This document shows, in pieces, positions 50,705 through 59,836 of a DNA stretch of 59,836 nucleotides. The DNA lies in assembly GCA_017623115.1 (NCBI GenBank), contig JAGAPT010000041.1:1-59836 (forward strand). Reading direction: 5' to 3'. The stretch's first letter is position 1; each line of letters begins with the position of its first letter. Source of the DNA: Alistipes sp. (GTDB lineage Bacteria > Bacteroidota > Bacteroidia > Bacteroidales > Rikenellaceae). Both the position numbers and the translations under genes were made by a program. The notes under the pieces are model-generated. The model searched no databases. It was not told the DNA's origin and saw nothing but the letters and a program-made list of their open reading frames with translations.

Positions 50705-53134
50705 TTAGACCAATGCCAACTGCAACACCTCTTCGTTGCTCTTCACATAGTGGAACGTCAGCCCCTCAATATAGTCGGCCTTGATTTCGGCGATGTCCTT
50801 GCGATTATCCTCCGAGAGCAGAATCTCCGTGATGCCGGCACGTTTGGCGGCCAGAATCTTCTCTTTCACGCCACCGACAGGCAACACGCGACCACGCAGG
50901 GTCGTCTCGCCCGTCATGGCAATACGCTCCTTGACCTGACGGCCCGTGAAGGTCGAGGCAATCGATGTCACCATCGTAATACCGGCCGAGGGGCCATCCT
51001 TCGAGATGGCACCTTCGGGCACGTGGATGTTGATATCGCACTTCTCGAACTGCTCGGGGTCGATACCGAGTTCCTGGTGGTGCGCCTTGACCCACTCGAA
51101 GGCAATCGTCGCCGACTCCTTCATCACCGTACCAAGATTACCCGTCAGGCTGATATTGCCCTTACCGGGGGTCAGCACCGACTCGATGTAGAGGATGTCG
51201 CCACCCACCTCGGTCCATGCCAGGCCGGTAACCACACCGACCATGCCACCCACCTCGTATTCGTCTTTGAGGAACTTCGGCATGCCGAGCACCTGCTCGA
51301 CATCCGCCCGGGTCATCTCAGCCGCAGGAGTCTCCTCGAAGGCAATCTGCTTGGCGCGAGCTCGCGCCAACTTGGCCAGATGCTTATCGAGCGAGCGAAC
51401 ACCCGCCTCGCGCGTATATCCTGCGATAATCTGCTCCATCACCTCGGCCGAAAGCGAGAGGCCATCCGCCGGAATACCATGCGCATCACGTTGCTTCTGC
51501 AAGAGGTGATCCAAACCGATATGCACCTTCTCCTCCATCAGGTAACCCGGGATGTTAATCATCTCCATGCGGTCACGCAAAGCCGGAGCGATGTTCTGGA
51601 TGTTGTTGGCCGTAGCGATGAAGAGCACCTTCGAGAGGTCGTACTCCATATCGATATAGTTGTCGTGGAAGGTGGTATTCTGCTCGGGGTCGAGCACCTC
51701 CAGCAGCGCACTCGACGGATCACCGTGGTTCGAGACGGTCAGTTTATCCACCTCATCGAGGATGATGACCGGATTCGATGAGCCACAGCGTTTGATGGTC
51801 TGGATGATACGACCGGGCATGGCACCGATGTAGGTGCGGCGGTGTCCGCGAATCTCCGACTCATCGTGCAGACCACCGAGCGAGATACGGCCGAACTTAC
51901 GCCCTAAAGCCGCTGCCACCGACTTGCCAAGCGAGGTTTTACCCACACCCGGAGGGCCATAGAGGCAGAGAATGGGGGATTTCAAATCGCCCTTCAACTT
52001 GATGACGGCCAGGTGCTCCAAGATGCGGTCTTTGACCTCCTCCAGGCCGAAGTGGTCGCGATCCAACTGCTCACGGGCACACTTCAGGTCGAGATTATCC
52101 TGTGTCACCTCTTCCCACGGCAGGTCGAGCAGCAACTCGAGGTAGGTAATCTGCACCGTGTATTCGGCCACAGCAGGATTCATGCGCTCCAGTTTCTGCA
52201 CCTCCTTATCGAAGGCTGCAGCCACCTCCTTGGGCCACTTCTTCTTCGTGGCAGCCTCCCGCAGGCGGTCGATATCGGCATCCGAGCCATCGCCCAGCTC
52301 ATCCTGAATCGTGCGCATCTGCTGTTGCAGGTAGTAGTCGCGTTGTTGCTTGTCAATCTCCTGCTTGACACGCTCCTGAATCTGATTTTTCAGTTCGGCC
52401 AGCTGCTGCTCACGAATCAAAATCTCCAGCAACTTGCGTGAGCGAGCCAGCAAGCCCGGGGCTTCGAGCAGCGCCTGCCGATCATCATCGCTCAACTCCA
52501 TATTCGAACAGATGAAGTTGATGATACCGCGCTTCGAGTCGATGTTCTTGATGGCAAAAGCAGCCTCCTTGGGCATCGACGGGGAGATGTTGATGATGCC
52601 GAGAGCCGTGTCGCGTATCGACTCGACAAGGGCCTCAAATTCGACACTGTTTTGGTCGGGAGTCGTATCGCGCAAAGCGGTTACCCGTGCTTTGAGGTAG
52701 GGCTCGGTGGCAACATATTCGTGGATCTCGATTTTCTGCAAACCATTGAGAATCACCGTCAGATTCCCATTCGGCATCTCCAATATCTTGATGATGCGGG
52801 CAGCCGTCCCGACCTTGTACATATCGGCCGGCATCGGGTTCTCCACCTCGCTTTCACGCTGCAGGACAGCACCCAGCACGCCCCCCTCCTGATTCACGGC
52901 ACGCACCAAGGCAATCGACTTGTCGCGCCCCACCGTGATGGGGGTAATGGCACCCGGGAAGAGCACCGACGAGCGCAGCGTCAGGATGGGCATCTCCTCG
53001 GGAATCTCCGCCTCCTCGGAGGGTTCATCATCCCCCGTCACAATCGGAATCACCCGATGGTGGCCATCCATCAATTCGGCTGCAAACGTAGCATCCTCTA
53101 CTTCAAAACTCTCTATCTTTGTCTTTTTACTCAT
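50705..53134 (-). CDS. lon: ATP-dependent protease Lon
   Basis: With the start at 53134 ([20 protein letters not shown]) the product is 809 aa. The N-terminal substrate domain begins [20 protein letters not shown]. The AAA+ module has Walker [16 protein letters not shown] and Walker [13 protein letters not shown]. The protease domain has [13 protein letters not shown] (catalytic Ser) and [15 protein letters not shown] (catalytic Lys). It degrades misfolded and regulatory proteins. It is 15 bp upstream of kdsB. A longer frame to 53179 is upstream of the predicted -7 box (53160-53167) and is rejected. Confidence 0.97.
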   Translation of the reverse strand: MSKKTKIESFEVEDATFAAELMDGHHRVIPIVTGDDEPSEEAEIPEEMPILTLRSSVLFPGAITPITVGRDKSIALVRAVNQEGGVLGAVLQRESEVENPMPADMYKVGTAARIIKILEMPNGNLTVILNGLQKIEIHEYVATEPYLKARVTALRDTTPDQNSVEFEALVESIRDTALGIINISPSMPKEAAFAIKNIDSKRGIINFICSNMELSDDDRQALLEAPGLLARSRKLLEILIREQQLAELKNQIQERVKQEIDKQQRDYYLQQQMRTIQDELGDGSDADIDRLREAATKKKWPKEVAAAFDKEVQKLERMNPAVAEYTVQITYLELLLDLPWEEVTQDNLDLKCAREQLDRDHFGLEEVKDRILEHLAVIKLKGDLKSPILCLYGPPGVGKTSLGKSVAAALGRKFGRISLGGLHDESEIRGHRRTYIGAMPGRIIQTIKRCGSSNPVIILDEVDKLTVSNHGDPSSALLEVLDPEQNTTFHDNYIDMEYDLSKVLFIATANNIQNIAPALRDRMEMINIPGYLMEEKVHIGLDHLLQKQRDAHGIPADGLSLSAEVMEQIIAGYTREAGVRSLDKHLAKLARARAKQIAFEETPAAEMTRADVEQVLGMPKFLKDEYEVGGMVGVVTGLAWTEVGGDILYIESVLTPGKGNISLTGNLGTVMKESATIAFEWVKAHHQELGIDPEQFEKCDINIHVPEGAISKDGPSAGITMVTSIASTFTGRQVKERIAMTGETTLRGRVLPVGGVKEKILAAKRAGITEILLSEDNRKDIAEIKADYIEGLTFHYVKSNEEVLQLALV

Positions 53135-53159
53135 AGTTCGCGTAAGTATATAATCGGTA

Positions 53160-53217
53160 CAAAGGTAACGATTTTTCAACGAAGAATCGTATCTTCAGCA
53201 GAAAAATCGTACATTTG
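53160..53217. promoter_or_regulatory. Divergent lon/asnA promoter with nested palindrome
   Basis: Two back-to-back -7 boxes, TACCTTTG on the minus strand (53160-53167, lon) and TACATTTG on the plus strand (53210-53217, asnA), flank a 10-bp inverted repeat ACGATTTTTC/GAAAAATCGT (53168-53177 with 53101-offset partner at 53201-53210) and an inner GAAGA/TCTTC. Neither box has a clear TTTG at -33, and the two promoters share their spacer. Confidence 0.65.
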
Positions 53218-53241
53218 CATCCAAACCAACACCCAAAGACT

Positions 53242-54279
53242 ATGTCGCTGATTCTTCCATCGCCATACCTCAACCCGATTCCCGACGCTGAAAGCACCGA
53301 GCGTGCCATTCGTCAGGTGAAGGAGATGTTTCAAAACAACCTCTCGGCTCAATTGGCCCTGCTGCGTGTCACTGCACCGCTGGTCGTCTTGCGCGGCAGT
53401 GGTCTGAACGACGACCTGAACGGCACGGAACGAGCCGTATCGTTTGCCGTGCGCGACCGTAACAACGAGGTGGCCGAGGTGGTCCACTCGCTGGCAAAGT
53501 GGAAACGATGCAAGCTGGCCGAGTTGCAGACGGCTCCCGGCCGAGGCATCTACACCGACATGAACGCTCTGCGTCCCGAGGAGGAGCTCGACAACCTCCA
53601 CTCGATTTATGTCGACCAGTGGGATTGGGAGCAGGTCATCCGCCCCGAGGAGCGCACCATAGCCTTTCTGAAAAAGACCGTGCGACGCATCTACGAGTCG
53701 ATTAAGGTTACCGAGAACAAACTCTACATCGAGTTTCCGCAACTGCAACCGATGCTTCCCGAGGAGATCCACTTCATCCACGCCGAGGAGCTGCTCAAAC
53801 GCTACCCCACCCTCTCGGCCAAGGAGCGCGAGCACGAAATCACGCGCACGTATCGAGCCGTCTTCATCATCGGTATCGGTGCCCCGCTCTCGAATGGCGA
53901 GCCACACGACAGCCGTGCCGCCGACTACGACGATTGGTCTACCCCCAACGAGGAGGGCTACGTCGGCCTGAATGGCGACCTGCTGTTATGGGATTCGGTC
54001 CTCGATCGCTCGGTGGAGATCTCCAGCATGGGTATCCGTGTCGATGCCGCGGCACTCGAACGCCAACTCGAGCTCCGCAACGAGACCCGCAAACGCACGC
54101 TCCCCTTCCACCGCACGTTGCTCGAAGGAGGCCTGCCGCTCACCGTCGGAGGGGGCATCGGACAGTCCCGCCTCTGCATGTACCTTCTGCGCAAAGCGCA
54201 TATCGGCGAGGTGCAGAGTTCCATTTGGCCCGAAGCGATGATTGCCGCCTGCCGTGCCCACGGCATCAGGCTGGCGTAG
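53242..54279 (+). CDS. asnA: Aspartate--ammonia ligase (AsnA)
   Basis: The ATG at 53242 (MSLILPSPYLNPIPDAESTE) gives 345 aa; an upstream TTG at 53215 lies in the -7 box. The class II synthetase-like fold shows in VSFAVRDRNNEVAEVVHSLA, DMNALRPEEELDNLHSIYVD, GIGAPLSNGEPHDSRAADYD and the C-terminal GGGIGQSRLCMYLLRKAHIG. It makes asparagine from aspartate, ammonia and ATP. Divergent from lon; terminated at 54319-54355. Confidence 0.96.
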   Translation: MSLILPSPYLNPIPDAESTERAIRQVKEMFQNNLSAQLALLRVTAPLVVLRGSGLNDDLNGTERAVSFAVRDRNNEVAEVVHSLAKWKRCKLAELQTAPGRGIYTDMNALRPEEELDNLHSIYVDQWDWEQVIRPEERTIAFLKKTVRRIYESIKVTENKLYIEFPQLQPMLPEEIHFIHAEELLKRYPTLSAKEREHEITRTYRAVFIIGIGAPLSNGEPHDSRAADYDDWSTPNEEGYVGLNGDLLLWDSVLDRSVEISSMGIRVDAAALERQLELRNETRKRTLPFHRTLLEGGLPLTVGGGIGQSRLCMYLLRKAHIGEVQSSIWPEAMIAACRAHGIRLA

Positions 54280-54318
54280 TCGAATGCAAAGGTTAGAATT
54301 TGTTCTTCAAAAACTCCA

Positions 54319-54355
54319 AAACACCTAAAAATCCCAATTTAGGTGTTTGTTTTTT
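54319..54355 (+). terminator. Terminator of asnA
   Basis: An 11-bp stem (54319-54329 AAACACCTAAA with 54338-54348), an 8-nt loop, then GTTTTTTTG. The T-tract overlaps the -33 element of the valS promoter. Confidence 0.8.
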
Positions 54356-54385
54356 GCATTTTGACATTCAGAATTCGTATCTTTG
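54353..54385 (+). promoter_or_regulatory. Promoter of valS
   Basis: TTTG (54353-54356), a 21-nt spacer and TATCTTTG (54378-54385), 42 nt before the valS start codon. Confidence 0.8.
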
Positions 54386-54427
54386 CAGGTCGTAAAACGA
54401 AGAATAATATTACAACATCATACAGTT

Positions 54428-57055
54428 ATGCAAATCGCCGACAAATACACGCCCCAATCGTTGGAGGCAAAATGGTACGATTACTGGATTGAGCATCGTC
54501 TGTTCCACTCGGAGCCCGATGCACGCGAACCCTATACGATTGTCATTCCGCCCCCCAACGTCACGGGTATGCTCCACATGGGCCACATGCTCAACAACAC
54601 GTTGCAGGATGTGCTGATTCGTCGTGCCCGCATGTCAGGCAAGAATGCCTGCTGGGTACCGGGCATGGACCACGCCTCGATTGCTACGGAGGCCAAGGTC
54701 GTAGCGATGTTGCATGAGCAGGGCATCGAGAAGTCACAGCTTACCCGCGAGGAGTTCCTGAAGTATGCCTGGGAGTGGAAAGAGAAGTATGGCGGTGTGA
54801 TTCTCAAGCAGTTGCGCAAATTAGGCGCATCGTGCGACTGGGAGCGTACCTGCTTCACGATGGACGACGCTCGCACGGAGAGCGTGCTGCGCGTCTTCTG
54901 CGACCTCTACGAGAAGGGGAAAATCTATCGTGGTGTACGCATGGTCAACTGGGACCCCTCGGCCAAGACGGCGCTTTCGGACGAGGAGGTCATCTTCAAG
55001 GAGTCGCACGGCAAACTCTACTACCTGCGCTACAAGGTGGAGGGCTCGGATGAGGCACTGATTGTTGCCACGACCCGCCCCGAGACCATTTTGGGCGATA
55101 CGGCGTTGTGCGTCAACCCGAACGACCCGCGCTACCAGCACCTGCCGGCCGATGCACGCGTCATCGTGCCGCTGGTAGGCCGCTCGATTCCGGTTATCCG
55201 CGACGAGTATGTCGACATCGAGTTTGGTACGGGTGCCCTGAAGGTTACGCCGGCTCACGACGTCAACGACTACATGTTGGGTGAGAAATACAACCTCGAG
55301 ACCATCGACATCTTCAACGACGATGGTACGATTAACGACAAAGTGGGTATCTACGTCGGCATGGACCGCTTCGACCTGCGCAAGCAGATTGAGAAGGACC
55401 TGATGGAGGCTGACCTGCTGGAGAAGACCGAGGATTACACGAACAACGTGGGTTACTCGGAGCGCACGGGTGTTGCCATCGAGCCGAAGCTCTCGATGCA
55501 GTGGTTCCTCTCAATGGAGGAGCTGGCCAAGCCCGCCACGAAGGCCGTCTTGGAGGATGTGATTCGTTTCGTTCCCGAGAAATACAAGAACACCTACCGC
55601 CACTGGATGGAGAACATCAAGGATTGGTGCATCTCGCGCCAACTGTGGTGGGGTCAGCGCATTCCGGCCTACTACCTCCCGAAGGGTGGTTATGTCGTAG
55701 CCGTTACGGCCGAGGAGGCGTTGGAAAAGGCACGCACGAAGACGGGCGATGCCTCGCTGACGATGGCCGACCTGCGCCAGGATGAGGATGTACTCGACAC
55801 CTGGTTCTCCTCGTGGCTGTGGCCCATCTCGGTCTTCGACGGCATCCGCAACCCCGAGAATGAGGAGATTCGCTACTACTACCCGACCAACGACCTCGTA
55901 ACGGGTCCCGATATCATCTTCTTCTGGGTGGCACGTATGATTATGGCCGGCTACGAGTACCGCTCGGCCGAACCCTTCCGCAACGTCTACTTCACGGGTA
56001 TCGTGCGCGATAAGATCGGTCGCAAGATGTCGAAGCAGTTGGGTAACTCGCCCGATCCGCTCGACCTGATCGAGAAATATGGTGCCGATGGCGTGCGCCT
56101 GGCGATGCTCATGTCCTCGTCGGCCGGCAACGACGTGATGTTCGACGAGGCATTGTGCGAGCAGGGTCGCAACTTCGGTAACAAGATTTGGAATGCCTAC
56201 CGCCTGGTCAATGGCTGGACGGTCGACACGAACCTGGCCCAGAGCGAGAACAACCGCCTGGCTGTGGCCTGGTTCGAGGCGGCTCTGGGTCGCGCCCTGC
56301 GTGAGGTGGAGGCCGACTTCCGTCAATACCGCATCTCGGAGGCCTGCCTGACCCTCTACAAACTCTTCTGGGATGAGTTCAGTGCCCTCTATCTGGAGAT
56401 GGTGAAGCCCGCCTACGGCGAGCCGATTGATGCCGCCACCATGGAGGCCACGAAGCGTTTCTTCGACGCCCTGATGCGTTCGTTGCACCCCTTCATGCCC
56501 TTCGTCACGGAGGAGATTTGGCAAGACATTGCTCCCCGCAAGGAGGGTGCGTCGATTTGCGTAGCCCCGATGCCCGAGGCCGGAGAGGAGCAAGCCGCGT
56601 TGCTCGCTCGCTTCGCGTTGGCTCATGAGGTCATCTCGGCCGTGCGCAACATCCGCAACCAGAAGAACCTTCCGCAGAAGGAGCAGCTCACGTTGCGTGT
56701 CATCGTTGACGAGAACTACCCCGCCGAATATGCCCCCGTCATCACGAAGATGGCCAATCTGAAGGCTATCGAGCCGACGACGGAGAAGGATGCTGCAGCT
56801 GCAGCCTTCCTGGTGAAGACGACACAATACTTCGTACCGTTGGAGGGTATGATTGATACCGAGGCCGAGAAGAAGAAGCTGGCCGACGACCTGGTCTACT
56901 ACGAAGGCTTCCTGAAGAGCGTCATGGCAAAGCTCTCGAACGAGCGTTTCGTACAAAATGCCCCCGAGAAGGTGGTTGCCAACGAGCGCGCCAAGCAGGC
57001 TGACGCCGAGGCAAAGATTGCCGCCATCAAGGAGCAGCTGGCTGCGTTGCAGTAG
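54428..57055 (+). CDS. valS: Valine--tRNA ligase
   Basis: The ATG at 54428 ([20 protein letters not shown]) gives 875 aa. HIGH motif region: [17 protein letters not shown]. The editing domain (~200-340) contains [19 protein letters not shown] and [16 protein letters not shown]. The KMSKS loop reads [16 protein letters not shown], with Gln for Ser, a variant I know from Bacteroidetes. The C-terminal ~70 residues form a Lys/Glu/Ala-rich coiled coil ([15 protein letters not shown]). It charges tRNA-Val and edits threonine. Confidence 0.98.
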   Translation: MQIADKYTPQSLEAKWYDYWIEHRLFHSEPDAREPYTIVIPPPNVTGMLHMGHMLNNTLQDVLIRRARMSGKNACWVPGMDHASIATEAKVVAMLHEQGIEKSQLTREEFLKYAWEWKEKYGGVILKQLRKLGASCDWERTCFTMDDARTESVLRVFCDLYEKGKIYRGVRMVNWDPSAKTALSDEEVIFKESHGKLYYLRYKVEGSDEALIVATTRPETILGDTALCVNPNDPRYQHLPADARVIVPLVGRSIPVIRDEYVDIEFGTGALKVTPAHDVNDYMLGEKYNLETIDIFNDDGTINDKVGIYVGMDRFDLRKQIEKDLMEADLLEKTEDYTNNVGYSERTGVAIEPKLSMQWFLSMEELAKPATKAVLEDVIRFVPEKYKNTYRHWMENIKDWCISRQLWWGQRIPAYYLPKGGYVVAVTAEEALEKARTKTGDASLTMADLRQDEDVLDTWFSSWLWPISVFDGIRNPENEEIRYYYPTNDLVTGPDIIFFWVARMIMAGYEYRSAEPFRNVYFTGIVRDKIGRKMSKQLGNSPDPLDLIEKYGADGVRLAMLMSSSAGNDVMFDEALCEQGRNFGNKIWNAYRLVNGWTVDTNLAQSENNRLAVAWFEAALGRALREVEADFRQYRISEACLTLYKLFWDEFSALYLEMVKPAYGEPIDAATMEATKRFFDALMRSLHPFMPFVTEEIWQDIAPRKEGASICVAPMPEAGEEQAALLARFALAHEVISAVRNIRNQKNLPQKEQLTLRVIVDENYPAEYAPVITKMANLKAIEPTTEKDAAAAAFLVKTTQYFVPLEGMIDTEAEKKKLADDLVYYEGFLKSVMAKLSNERFVQNAPEKVVANERAKQADAEAKIAAIKEQLAALQ

Positions 57056-57064
57056 ATTTCATAT

Positions 57065-57133
57065 TGGGAGTTTTAGGAGTTTTGGGAGTTCTGCGCAGAG
57101 CTCCCAAAATTCTCAAAATTCCCAAAAATTCTA
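57065..57133. repeat. Inverted GGGAGTTTT-type repeat
   Basis: Left arm units GGGAGTTTT, AGGAGTTTT, GGGAGTTC, then CTGCGCAG (itself palindromic), then right arm AGCTCCCAAAATTCTC, AAAATTCCCAAAAATTCT. The arms can pair into a long imperfect hairpin between valS and rnhA. Best-formed member of the family at 622-717, 28769-28834 and 31082-31123. Confidence 0.7.
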
Positions 57134-57138
57134 ATTAC

Positions 57139-57597
57139 ATGGCTGCTATCACGATCTATACCGACGGTTCATCCTTGGGCAACCCGGGTCCGGGAGGGTT
57201 CGGGTGTGTCTTGTTGGCGGGTCCGCACCGCAAGGAGATTGCCCAAGGCTACCGCCTCACGACCAACAACCGCATGGAGCTCATGGCCGTCTGCGTGGCC
57301 CTCGAAGCATTGAAGTTCGAAGGGTCGGAGGTGACCATCTATTCCGATTCGAAGTATGTGGTCGATGCCGTCGAGAAGCGGTGGGTCTTCGGCTGGGAGA
57401 GGAAGGGCTTCTCGGGGAAGAAAAACCCCGACCTCTGGATGCGTTTTTTGCGCATCTATCGTCGCCACCATGTGCGTTTTGTATGGGTCAAAGGACATGC
57501 CGAGACGGTGGAAAACAATCGTTGCGATCAGCTGGCCGTGGCGGCTGCCAATGGTCAGAATCTCCTCGAAGATAGCGGATATACCCCTGAATCATAG
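57139..57597 (+). CDS. rnhA: Ribonuclease HI
   Basis: The ATG at 57139 (MAAITIYTDGSSLGNPGPGG) gives 152 aa. The four catalytic acids of the DEDD set are visible: Asp in YTDGSSLGNPG, Glu in NNRMELMAV, Asp in IYSDSKYVVDA and Asp in NNRCDQLA; the flexible His is in KGHAETVENN. It removes RNA from RNA-DNA hybrids. An upstream frame through the repeat region would add 25 low-complexity residues and is not used. Confidence 0.96.
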   Translation: MAAITIYTDGSSLGNPGPGGFGCVLLAGPHRKEIAQGYRLTTNNRMELMAVCVALEALKFEGSEVTIYSDSKYVVDAVEKRWVFGWERKGFSGKKNPDLWMRFLRIYRRHHVRFVWVKGHAETVENNRCDQLAVAAANGQNLLEDSGYTPES

Positions 57598-57602
57598 TCC
57601 GA

Positions 57603-57634
57603 TTTGGCGAAATCAAAAGATTTCGCTATTTTTG
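57603..57634 (+). promoter_or_regulatory. Promoter of the ABC exporter with palindromic spacer
   Basis: TTTG (57603-57606), a 20-nt spacer and TATTTTTG (57627-57634). The spacer is itself a perfect inverted repeat, GCGAAATC-AAAA-GATTTCGC (57607-57626). It may act as an operator, or as a weak terminator for rnhA (8-bp stem, then TATTTTT). Confidence 0.7.
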
Positions 57635-57659
57635 TCTGTTTTAGAAAACAAAGGAACCT

Positions 57660-59489
57660 ATGTTTAAGACCTATTTACGATTGCTCGGCTTTGCCCGACC
57701 CATCGAGAAATATGCCATCCCTTACTTTTTCTACTCGCTGCTCTATGCGGTATTCAATTCGCTGACGTTCGTACTCATCGTCCCGATCATGAACACGATG
57801 TTCGATCCGGACTACACCTTCGAGCGTGTCACCGAGTTGCCTCCCGTAGAGTTCAATACCGAGTATCTAACCACCTTCTTCAACTACATGTATTCGCTCA
57901 TCTACGTCGAATACGACCGTCAGAAGGTGCTCATCATGCTCGCCCTCTTTACCATCTTCATCAGCTTCCTGAGCAACCTGTTCCGCTACCTCGGAGCCTG
58001 GACCGTGGAGTCGATGCGTGCCCGCACGCTGCAACGTATGCGTGATGATATGTTTGCTCGCGTGATGGATATGCATGTCGGCTACTTCAGCGATCAGCAG
58101 AAGGGCGACATCATCTCGCGCATCACGGCCGATGTGAATGTCGTGCAGTTCTGCATCACCAACACGTTGCTCGTGGCCTTCCGAGAGCCCTTCCTCATCA
58201 TCGGCTATATCGGCATGATGGTGATGCTCTCGTGGGAGCTCTCGATCTTCTCGATATTGTTCCTGCCCCTCGTGGCTATGCTCATCGGCAGCATCGTAAA
58301 GCGGTTGCGCCATCCGGCCCGCACCAATCAACGTCGCCTGGGCGAGATGGTCTCGGCACTCGATGAGTCGCTGGCCGGCGTGAAGGTCATCAAGAGTTAC
58401 AACGCCACCGACTATGTGAAAGGCAACTTCTTTGGCATCAACGAGGATGTTGCCCGTCTGACCCTTTCGATGGCTCGTCGCCAGCAACTCGCCTCGCCCA
58501 TGAGTGAGTTCCTCGGCATTACAGCCGTAGGCGTGGTGCTTGTCTTTGGCGGTATTTTGGTGGGCAACGGCTCGCTTGACCCGGGTAGTTTCATCGCCTT
58601 CGTGGCCATCTTCTCACAGATTACACGCCCCGTGCGCCACTTTATCGACCAGTTTGCCAACATCAACCAAGGTATCGCTGCCGGTGAGCGCATCTTCGGC
58701 ATCATCGACTCGCGCCCTGCCATTGAAGACAAACCCGATGCGAAGGTTTTTGACGGCCTGAAAGAGAAGATCGAATTCCGCAACGTACACTTCACCTACG
58801 ACGGACAACGCGAGGTCATCGACGGGGTTTCGTTCGAGATTAAGCGTGGCGAGACCGTCGCCCTCGTGGGCCCCTCGGGTGGTGGTAAGTCAACCCTCTC
58901 GGAGTTGATTCCTCGCTTCTACGACCCACAGTCGGGCGAGGTGCTTATCGACGGGGTTCCCCTCTCGGATTACACGCAGGAGAGCCTCCGAGCCCACATG
59001 AGCATCGTGGCACAGGAGACCGTGCTGTTCAACGACACCATCGAATCGAACCTGAAGATGGGTAAGGCCGATGCCACCCATGAGGAGATTGTCGCTGCAG
59101 CCCGCATTGCCAATGCCGACGAATTTATTCGCCAGACTCCGGACGGATACGCAACGAACATCGGCGACCGTGGCTCGAAACTATCGGGCGGTCAGCGTCA
59201 GCGGCTGTCGATTGCCCGTGCCGTGCTGAAAAATCCCGAAATCTTGATTCTCGACGAGGCCACCTCGGCCCTCGATACCGAGAGCGAGAAGTTGGTGCAG
59301 GAGGCCTTGAACAACCTCCTCAAAGGGCGCACCTCGGTGATCATCGCCCACCGCCTCTCGACGATTCAGGGTGCGGATCAGATCATCGTCGTTGCCGAGG
59401 GCAAGATTGCCGAGCAGGGCACCCACGAGGAGCTGCTGGCCAAGGGTGGCATCTATGCCCACCTGATCGAGATGCAGAGCTTTGCCTAA
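57660..59489 (+). CDS. ABC exporter, fused permease-ATPase (MsbA-like)
   Basis: This 609-aa protein has a membrane domain of six helices (~20-340) and a C-terminal ATPase: Walker A GPSGGGKSTLSE, Q-loop VAQETVLFNDTIESN, signature LSGGQRQRLSIARAV, Walker B ILILDEATSALD and H-loop IIAHRLSTIQ. It is a half-transporter that forms homodimers. Best match is the MsbA lipid A flippase group, which would fit the nearby Kdo genes, but other lipid or drug exporters look alike. It has its own promoter; the spacer after it (59490-59836) has no gene I can support. Confidence 0.88.
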   Translation: MFKTYLRLLGFARPIEKYAIPYFFYSLLYAVFNSLTFVLIVPIMNTMFDPDYTFERVTELPPVEFNTEYLTTFFNYMYSLIYVEYDRQKVLIMLALFTIFISFLSNLFRYLGAWTVESMRARTLQRMRDDMFARVMDMHVGYFSDQQKGDIISRITADVNVVQFCITNTLLVAFREPFLIIGYIGMMVMLSWELSIFSILFLPLVAMLIGSIVKRLRHPARTNQRRLGEMVSALDESLAGVKVIKSYNATDYVKGNFFGINEDVARLTLSMARRQQLASPMSEFLGITAVGVVLVFGGILVGNGSLDPGSFIAFVAIFSQITRPVRHFIDQFANINQGIAAGERIFGIIDSRPAIEDKPDAKVFDGLKEKIEFRNVHFTYDGQREVIDGVSFEIKRGETVALVGPSGGGKSTLSELIPRFYDPQSGEVLIDGVPLSDYTQESLRAHMSIVAQETVLFNDTIESNLKMGKADATHEEIVAAARIANADEFIRQTPDGYATNIGDRGSKLSGGQRQRLSIARAVLKNPEILILDEATSALDTESEKLVQEALNNLLKGRTSVIIAHRLSTIQGADQIIVVAEGKIAEQGTHEELLAKGGIYAHLIEMQSFA

Positions 59490-59490
59490 G

Positions 59491-59526
59491 GGCAATTCAA
59501 AATTTAGGATTCAAAATTCAAAATTA
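59491..59526. repeat. ATTCAAAATT-type short repeats
   Basis: Three imperfect units (AATTCAAAATTTAGG, ATTCAAAATTCAAAATTA) directly after the ABC exporter stop codon. Confidence 0.6.
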
Positions 59527-59543
59527 GTTGGTTTGCGAACAAA

Positions 59544-59608
59544 AATGAGTCACTTTGAGTCACTTTATGACACCCTAAAATGACTCAAAATGACCCCAAG
59601 CGACTCAT
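59544..59608. repeat. GAGTCA direct and inverted repeat hairpin
   Basis: Left arm ATGAGTCACTTTGAGTCACTTT (unit GAGTCACTTT twice) and right arm AAAATGACTCAAAATGACC...GCGACTCAT are near reverse complements around ATGACACCCT. No T-tract follows, so it is not a typical terminator. The remaining sequence to 59836 is AT-rich without a supported gene. Confidence 0.7.
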
Positions 59609-59836
59609 TAAACTCGCTAAATTCCCATGCTTTCCTCAAAGGCGACAATAGAAAAACAGAAATTTAGCACAGCGAACTTTTTGCTGTGCTATTTTTTTAG
59701 TTAATATATCACAGGTGAACACTAAAATAATCTAACTGATTGGTAACCATTTCAATAGATGAGATTGTTCCCTGCTATATGTTTATTATTACTCTCTCAC
59801 TAATCTCTCTAATTCTCTATAAATCACCAAGTTAAA

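Noticed and set aside
50342-51781. Long antisense frames over lon, valS, serS and the M3 peptidases (also 55511-56956, 46444-47688, 37539-39269, 39310-40635)
   Set aside because: Antisense to unmistakable housekeeping genes; long only because of GC-rich codon use.
54319-54385. T-box leader for valS
   Set aside because: Only about 42 nt separate the -7 box and the start codon, too short for a T-box; the hairpin present is the asnA terminator.
1-59836. CRISPR array, insertion sequence or prophage
   Set aside because: No regularly spaced direct repeats with unique spacers, and no transposase, integrase or phage structural genes were found.

Overview
The window looks like chromosome of a Bacteroidales bacterium. 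The evidence is a SusC/SusD pair, fimbrillin-like and DUF5017-type lipoproteins, a C10 protease, and at least ten promoters of the Bacteroidetes form (TTTG, 19-21 nt, TAnnTTTG). The fairly GC-rich coding sequence with AT-rich spacers would fit Rikenellaceae/Alistipes; that genus-level guess is inference. I see no CRISPR array, insertion sequence, phage or integrase.

Layout. Position 1 cuts the 5' end of a 16S rRNA gene on the minus strand, preceded by three tandem rRNA promoters (237-480), two of them in an ~80-bp duplication. From 24480 down to 727 runs one minus-strand polysaccharide utilisation locus. It has a promoter and 27-bp palindromic operator, then lacI, an FG-GAP propeller/esterase fusion, a DHDPS/NAL-family aldolase, a sodium:solute symporter, SusC, SusD, two DUF5017-type lipoproteins, two sialidase-like propeller proteins, a sialate-O-acetylesterase-like enzyme, a second FG-GAP protein, an overlooked 43-aa ORF and a fimbrillin-like lipoprotein. 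The first strong terminator is after the last gene, so it may be one ~23.7-kb transcript. The set suggests capture, deacetylation, cleavage and import of an acetylated glycan whose product is split by an aldolase acting on a 2-keto-3-deoxy acid. The two sialidase-like proteins lack the usual FRIP arginine motif, so I do not call the substrate sialic acid.

From 24.6 to 29.1 kb: rpmI-rplT without infC, a metallo-hydrolase lipoprotein, a C10 protease with a small lipoprotein that may be its inhibitor, and tRNA-Gln(CUG). From 29.2 to 36.9 kb: a nucleoside permease, a gene-free ~600-bp island with two related RNA-like hairpin elements, purB, a DUF4834-like protein with MlaE/MlaF, an SGNH hydrolase, a LytTR regulator and a secreted protein. 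From 37.0 to 48.1 kb: two tandem M3 peptidases, rsmE with a two-gene chromate transporter, a U32-methyltransferase-membrane protein operon, serS and a small ferredoxin. From 48.2 to 59.5 kb: lon-kdsB-kdsA-kdsD (Kdo synthesis) divergent from asnA, then valS, rnhA and an MsbA-like ABC exporter. KdsABD, MlaEF and the exporter all belong to outer-membrane construction.

Spacers carry several short-repeat families (GGGAGTTTT-type, CTCTTTC heptamers, a 14-mer, GAGTCA hairpins). Two 9-base G/C tracts lie inside coding sequence of the utilisation locus (susC and the 43-aa ORF) and are candidate slippage sites.
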